This document shows positions 59,756 through 64,000 of a stretch of DNA of 64,000 bases, piece by piece. The notes below the pieces were generated by a model. It ran no database searches, had not been told where the DNA came from, and was given only the letters and a program-made list of their open reading frames with translations. This DNA is from Owenia fusiformis (Eukaryota > Annelida > Polychaeta > Sabellida > Oweniidae): NCBI GenBank assembly GCA_903813345.2, contig CAIIXF020000005.1, positions 994,001 to 1,058,000 of the forward strand, written 5' to 3'. Both the position numbers and the translations under genes were made by a program. Each line of letters begins with the position of its first letter. Positions within the stretch are counted from its first letter, which is position 1.

Positions 59756-59900
59756 AATGTTCTTGAACAGCAATCTTCAAAAAAATGTTTTTTTTTTTTT
59801 TTATCTGTTCAGGAAGTCCAAATTCATTCAATTTTCTGCCAAATGACCTAATAATCAATTCTGAAAAGTCAGAACTATTTTTAGGTAATGTGCATAGTAT

Positions 59901-60731
59901 CACAGGCTGGTATCGAAATATTTGTCCGCTGTGACGGAGCATGGTATTTCTCATAAAAAACTAAGAATACTTCACGATTTATTTTTTAACTCATATGTTT
60001 CGCTATACCAAAGAAAATTACTTACTCCATGCAATGGATATATCATTTGCTGGTAACTTTCACTTCTGTTTGAAGTCCAATTACGCTGGGAAGAAAAGTT
60101 ATTGAAAATGGCGCTGGAGTATCATACTTCAAAATGTACCATTTCTTGTTTAACTTTCTAATGGCACGATATAGTGACACGATAATATTTACACATGGTT
60201 TCAACTTTACTATGAAGGTAAAAATGAGATGTTGATGTATTTGGTCTTTTTAATTCTTTTATAAAAAATAATGTTTAATTTTTTTGTCCGCTGTGACGGA
60301 GCAGTTGCAAATGTAAACTGTAAAAATGCTCCGTCACAGCGGACAAAAAATATTAGTATTATTTTTTATAAAAAAATTAAAAAGACCCAATGCATTAATA
60401 TCTCATTAATACATTCAGAGTTATGCTGAAAACATATTTTAATATTCTTGTGTCACTGTATCATGCATTTAAAAAGTTTAAAAAGAAATTGTACATTTTA
60501 GAGTTTGATACTCTGGCGCCATTTTCAATAGCTTTTACTCCTAGCGTTATTGGACTTCAAACAGAAGTGAAGGTTACCCGCAAATGATATATCCATTGCA
60601 TGGAGTAAGTAATTTTCTTTGATGTAAACGAAACATATGAGTTAAAAAATAAAGTGTGAAGCATTCTTACTGTTTTTATGAAAAATAGCATGCTCCGTCA
60701 CAGCAGACAAATCTTTCGATAACAGCCTGTG
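59901..60731. mobile_element. Palindromic MITE with four TGTCCGCTGTGACGGAGCA blocks
   Basis: Starts CACAGGCTG and ends CAGCCTGTG. The arms pair over their whole length around a centre near 60315. The 19-bp block occurs at 59923 and 60285 in forward orientation, and at 60327 and 60691 inverted (the last with one change). AGTAT on both sides (59896-59900, 60732-60736) is a possible 5-bp target duplication. CAC ends plus 5-bp duplications are seen in Transib-type elements, but the end consensus is not a clear match. No coding capacity. Confidence 0.8.
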
Positions 60732-61683
60732 AGTATGGATTGATAAAATTGTTATTCTTCAATTATTCAGACTGTTCAAGAACAAAAGTTCAGATTTGTT
60801 AACTTGAAGATATTTGTTGTAACCTGGTAACAAACATTTGAATCATATACATTGTACATATTTAGAATATAGATATTTCAATATTTGAAAAAATGTTCTT
60901 GATTACTACTAAGTTGACAATATTTTTTGTACAAAATAACACCGCTCAAATATCCAATGGTATACAGGGCCAAATGTCAATACTATTTTTGATCTTTAGA
61001 AGATTTTAAACCTAGAATAGTTGTTGACCTTTCCAAAGGTTTACTTCAAGCAAATGCAAATTGTCTGCCTCTGAAGTTGACCATAACAATTCAGGGAATA
61101 ATTCTTGGAAAACTGGCTGAATAAAAAAACACAAAATTGACTGATTTCAATGGTTATGGATTTTTTATTTTTACAAATGTACACATTTCAAACATCACAA
61201 TATACATAGCAATACTAACCAAGAAGATAAATATCTCCTCACAAATGTACGTCATCACAATGTTGTGCAAATTCTGATTTTTTTAAACCTCAATTTATAT
61301 TTGTCACTTTAATCAACGTTGAGGAGACATGAATCGTGAAATGATGAGTCATGATGTAAAGACTTAATTGTTTTATTAAGATGTTCCCAATACATTCTAA
61401 AGTAATACAAAGTAATATTATGTAATTGCATTGCTGCAAGTTGTTTGGCAAATATTGGTGAGATACTTATAGAATACTGGACATGCAAGGTGACATTATG
61501 CAACAAAAATGTTGTATTTGAGAATACAGTTCACTGGACTTGCCCTTCAGAAACTCACTGAACAGAATTTTGGCCATTATCATCCCTATCCAATAATTGA
61601 AGTTCAATGAGAGACAGTGTCCATTGTTCACGTTGTAAAGCAGTTAAATAGATTGAAATAAATTGACCTAGAGAAGCCCATGT
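60732..61683. other. Intergenic DNA and CCT7 3' UTR
   Basis: AT-rich sequence without a gene. The part next to 61683 is probably the CCT7 3' UTR. TTTATT at 61164-61169 (AATAAA on the minus strand), about 515 bp beyond the stop, is a candidate polyadenylation signal. Confidence 0.5.
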
Positions 61684-63249
61684 TTACATAGGTCGTCCCC
61701 TTCCCCTACCTCTACCCATAGGCCCTCCAGGACCCCCCTCACCCCCTGCCTTAGGGTTCTTCACGGTCTCATCCACAGAGAGTATCAAACAGGTAGCTTC
61801 AGATGCAGCTGTGATCGCATTGATCTTTACTACAGCTGGTTCCCACACAAAGGTTTCAAAATTGTCCGCAATATCTTCAGTTGTGATATCAACACCAAAC
61901 CATCGACCACCTGTGGCATGCTTTTGCCTAAGTTTGTTGAGAATGTTCGTGGCATCAAATCCAGCATTATCGCAGAGCTGACGTGGGATTACTTCTAAAG
62001 CTTTGGCCATAGCTCCTATGAGAAGTTGTTCTTTGCCTGGTATAGTACGAGAATAGTCCCTAAGGTATTTACTTAGCTCCATTTCAATAGCGCCACCACC
62101 TGTAAATATACCATCTCACATTAATATTTTGAGACATATTGCATTTGTACACAAATATCAAATAAGAAGAATCATTAGGCCTAGCATATTATGGGTGCAA
62201 TTGAACTAACCCATATGGTCAGATAGTGAGAGAAATAAGGTGAAATTATAAGGTGTCATTTTACTAGAATGGCCAATCGATCGTCACTTTTTTATTGACA
62301 TCAAAGATCCTATCATACCTGCTACAATGGCGTCATTCTTAATAGCTCTCCTGACAATCATGATGGCATCATGTAGAGATCTCTCAGTTTCTTCAATGAA
62401 CTGTTCAGCGCCACCACGCATGATTATGGTACAAGTTGAAGCCTGGGGACAACCAGTGAATATATTATATCTGGAAACATAATGTGTACATTATTTTATA
62501 TTGGCATGATCCTCCTCGACATCATTTTTTGCATTTACAGCAATTCAAACATTAGATCACTACTTGGAATCAAAAGGCAATATTTGGAAATCAGAATACA
62601 AATGCCTGTAAACCATATGAACTTTGAATTCTTATAATTTTTCATGAACCCTGAATTGGTGTTCAGTTCCTTATCACTACAAATATATTCTTAAATGGAT
62701 TTCAGATGACATAAAACATACCTCTCTCCACCAATCTGTCGCTCATTGAAATTCTCACATGTTCCAAGGACGTCATCTGTCATGCTGCTCACAGAACTCT
62801 GAATGGCTCCTCCACACGCCTTCATGGTTCTCTTCAAGTCATCATCAGATACACGACCAGCACAGAACATGTCTCTGTCGGCAAAATACTGCGTGGCAAC
62901 ATCACCTGCAAATCACATGGTCAATATCTATTTACTGATTATTCGGTCTTATTGAACTACAATAATTTTCACAGTACATTAAACCCTTTAATGCGAGATA
63001 GTGGAACACCTTTAGAACCTCAAAATGAGGTTTATTTAGATTAAATTATACATATCCAACCTATATTTCTAGGCACAACATGTTCCACTAACACAGGTTT
63101 AACTGTGCATATTCGGGAAATGAGATTTTGTATTGGGAAATCTTACCAATGGGTAGCTTGGAGAGAACACACTTGGCCCCACTTTTGTGGATTTTTTCTA
63201 GTTTATCATAGAGTATGCTCCACTCTGCATCTACTATAGACTGGTACTC
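61684..63249 (-). CDS. CCT7: T-complex protein 1 subunit eta (CCT7), C-terminal part, continues beyond the window
   Basis: Exons (minus): 63249-63147, 62905-62722, 62470-62319, 62099-61684, totalling 855 nt and 284 aa plus stop, with consistent phases. The fragment starts at [10 protein letters not shown], in the apical domain. It includes the segments [57 protein letters not shown] and [15 protein letters not shown] and [12 protein letters not shown] lie near the end of the equatorial domain, followed by a Gly/Arg-rich tail ([10 protein letters not shown]). The match to CCT7 is residue-for-residue in long stretches. CCT7 is one of eight paralogous subunits of the cytosolic chaperonin TRiC that folds actin, tubulin and others. 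The N-terminal half (roughly 260-270 residues) lies beyond 64000. Confidence 0.97.
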
Positions 63250-64000
63250 CTGTAACACAAAATTAAAAAATTAATAAACACAGTGTTAATACTGTATGTC
63301 AGCAAGAATATCTTTTTGGCTGCTTTTGGCTGTTTTAGATTGATTAAATATGATACAGTACAGTAATGCAGGTGGATTTGATTGGTGGGTTCATATTGTT
63401 TGGACTTTTTCTAGTTTTGATTCACATTCATACTCAACGTTTATTCAGATCAGTTAATATATCGTATAAGTGGTAATTAATCGGAGTGGTTAATTTGCGG
63501 ATTAACCAATACCAACGTTTTTCCGAATTTTAATTTTCCTAGGCACCAAACCTATTATTAGAGGTCTGAAATTAACTGAATAAGATTCTCAAAATATCTC
63601 GCCATGTGTAAGCTTATGTGCTGTGATTGACCACCCAGAGTCAGGTTGTCACGCTGAGCTCAAAACTCAAACTGCCAAACAAACTAATTACCCTGATTTT
63701 ATTCAGTAGAGAACCTGTCAAGAAATGGCAACGTCTCCAGGGAAAAAGCTATGTACGTCGCTAATATTATTTTTAATTAGTGGTCAATTGGTGTTTATTC
63801 TCAAATTTGTCAAAAGCTTTTTTAGATTTGTTTCACTGACACATATAGGTAACATGAGGATTAAAATGTTTCTGATAAAGTTTTTGGAAGTAATTATCTA
63901 ACGTATGTCAATGAGACAGTGGCTGACACTTGAAGACAGATATAAGCGAGGGAAATGCTAAAGGATTAAATGTTTGGTCTTTGAGAGGAATTATGTGACA
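63250..64000. other. CCT7 intron reaching the window edge
   Basis: No further CCT7 exon is visible on the minus strand. The upstream exon, which would encode the segment before EYQSIV, should lie beyond the edge. AT-rich with no defined repeat. Confidence 0.6.

Overview
The window is a piece of an AT-rich animal genome with intron-containing genes and a very heavy load of DNA transposons. The gene families, many folded-back (palindromic) elements, and a foldback transposon whose ends are 15-bp tandem arrays all suggest a marine invertebrate. The arrays recall, from memory, the TU elements of sea urchins, so an echinoderm or another deuterostome is the best guess. The sequence alone does not fix the species.

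Host genes, left to right. (1) A complete threonine-synthase-like gene (THNSL2 type) lies on the minus strand, 10 exons between 13786 and 2895, encoding 474 aa. (2) A complete shelterin-type telomere-repeat-binding factor (TERF1/TERF2 family) lies on the plus strand, 12 exons between 41894 and 52574, encoding 443 aa and including a 23-nt microexon. (3) A single-exon rhodopsin-class GPCR lies at 58367-59428 on the plus strand. (4) The C-terminal half of the chaperonin subunit CCT7 lies on the minus strand at 63249-61684 and continues past the right edge. I assembled the exon chains by hand from splice sites. Each closes in frame and matches the expected family length or alignment.

Mobile DNA fills most of the rest. 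Element A (7561-11726) sits in a THNSL2 intron. Element B (24827-34794) is an inverted, longer relative. Both start and end in (CCCAGTTGTCCGAAA)n arrays and both have perfect 9-bp target duplications. B has split an array of ~200-bp satellite monomers. Between A and B lies a ~9.1 kb imperfect palindrome (14048-23141) carrying a decayed transposon-associated gene in each arm, head to head. An apparently intact piggyBac element occupies 36871-39562, with TTAA on both sides, terminal repeats, all catalytic Asp residues and one intron. A 5'-truncated non-LTR retrotransposon (54707-57799) has an 11-bp target duplication. A hAT-like non-autonomous element (44492-45954) and several palindromic elements with identifiable target duplications sit in introns and intergenic DNA.

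The four host genes do not form an obvious pathway. The best leads are the TU-like pair with its deletion derivative and satellite target, the giant palindrome, the intact piggyBac, and the telomere-factor gene, whose intron minisatellite runs right up to a splice acceptor.
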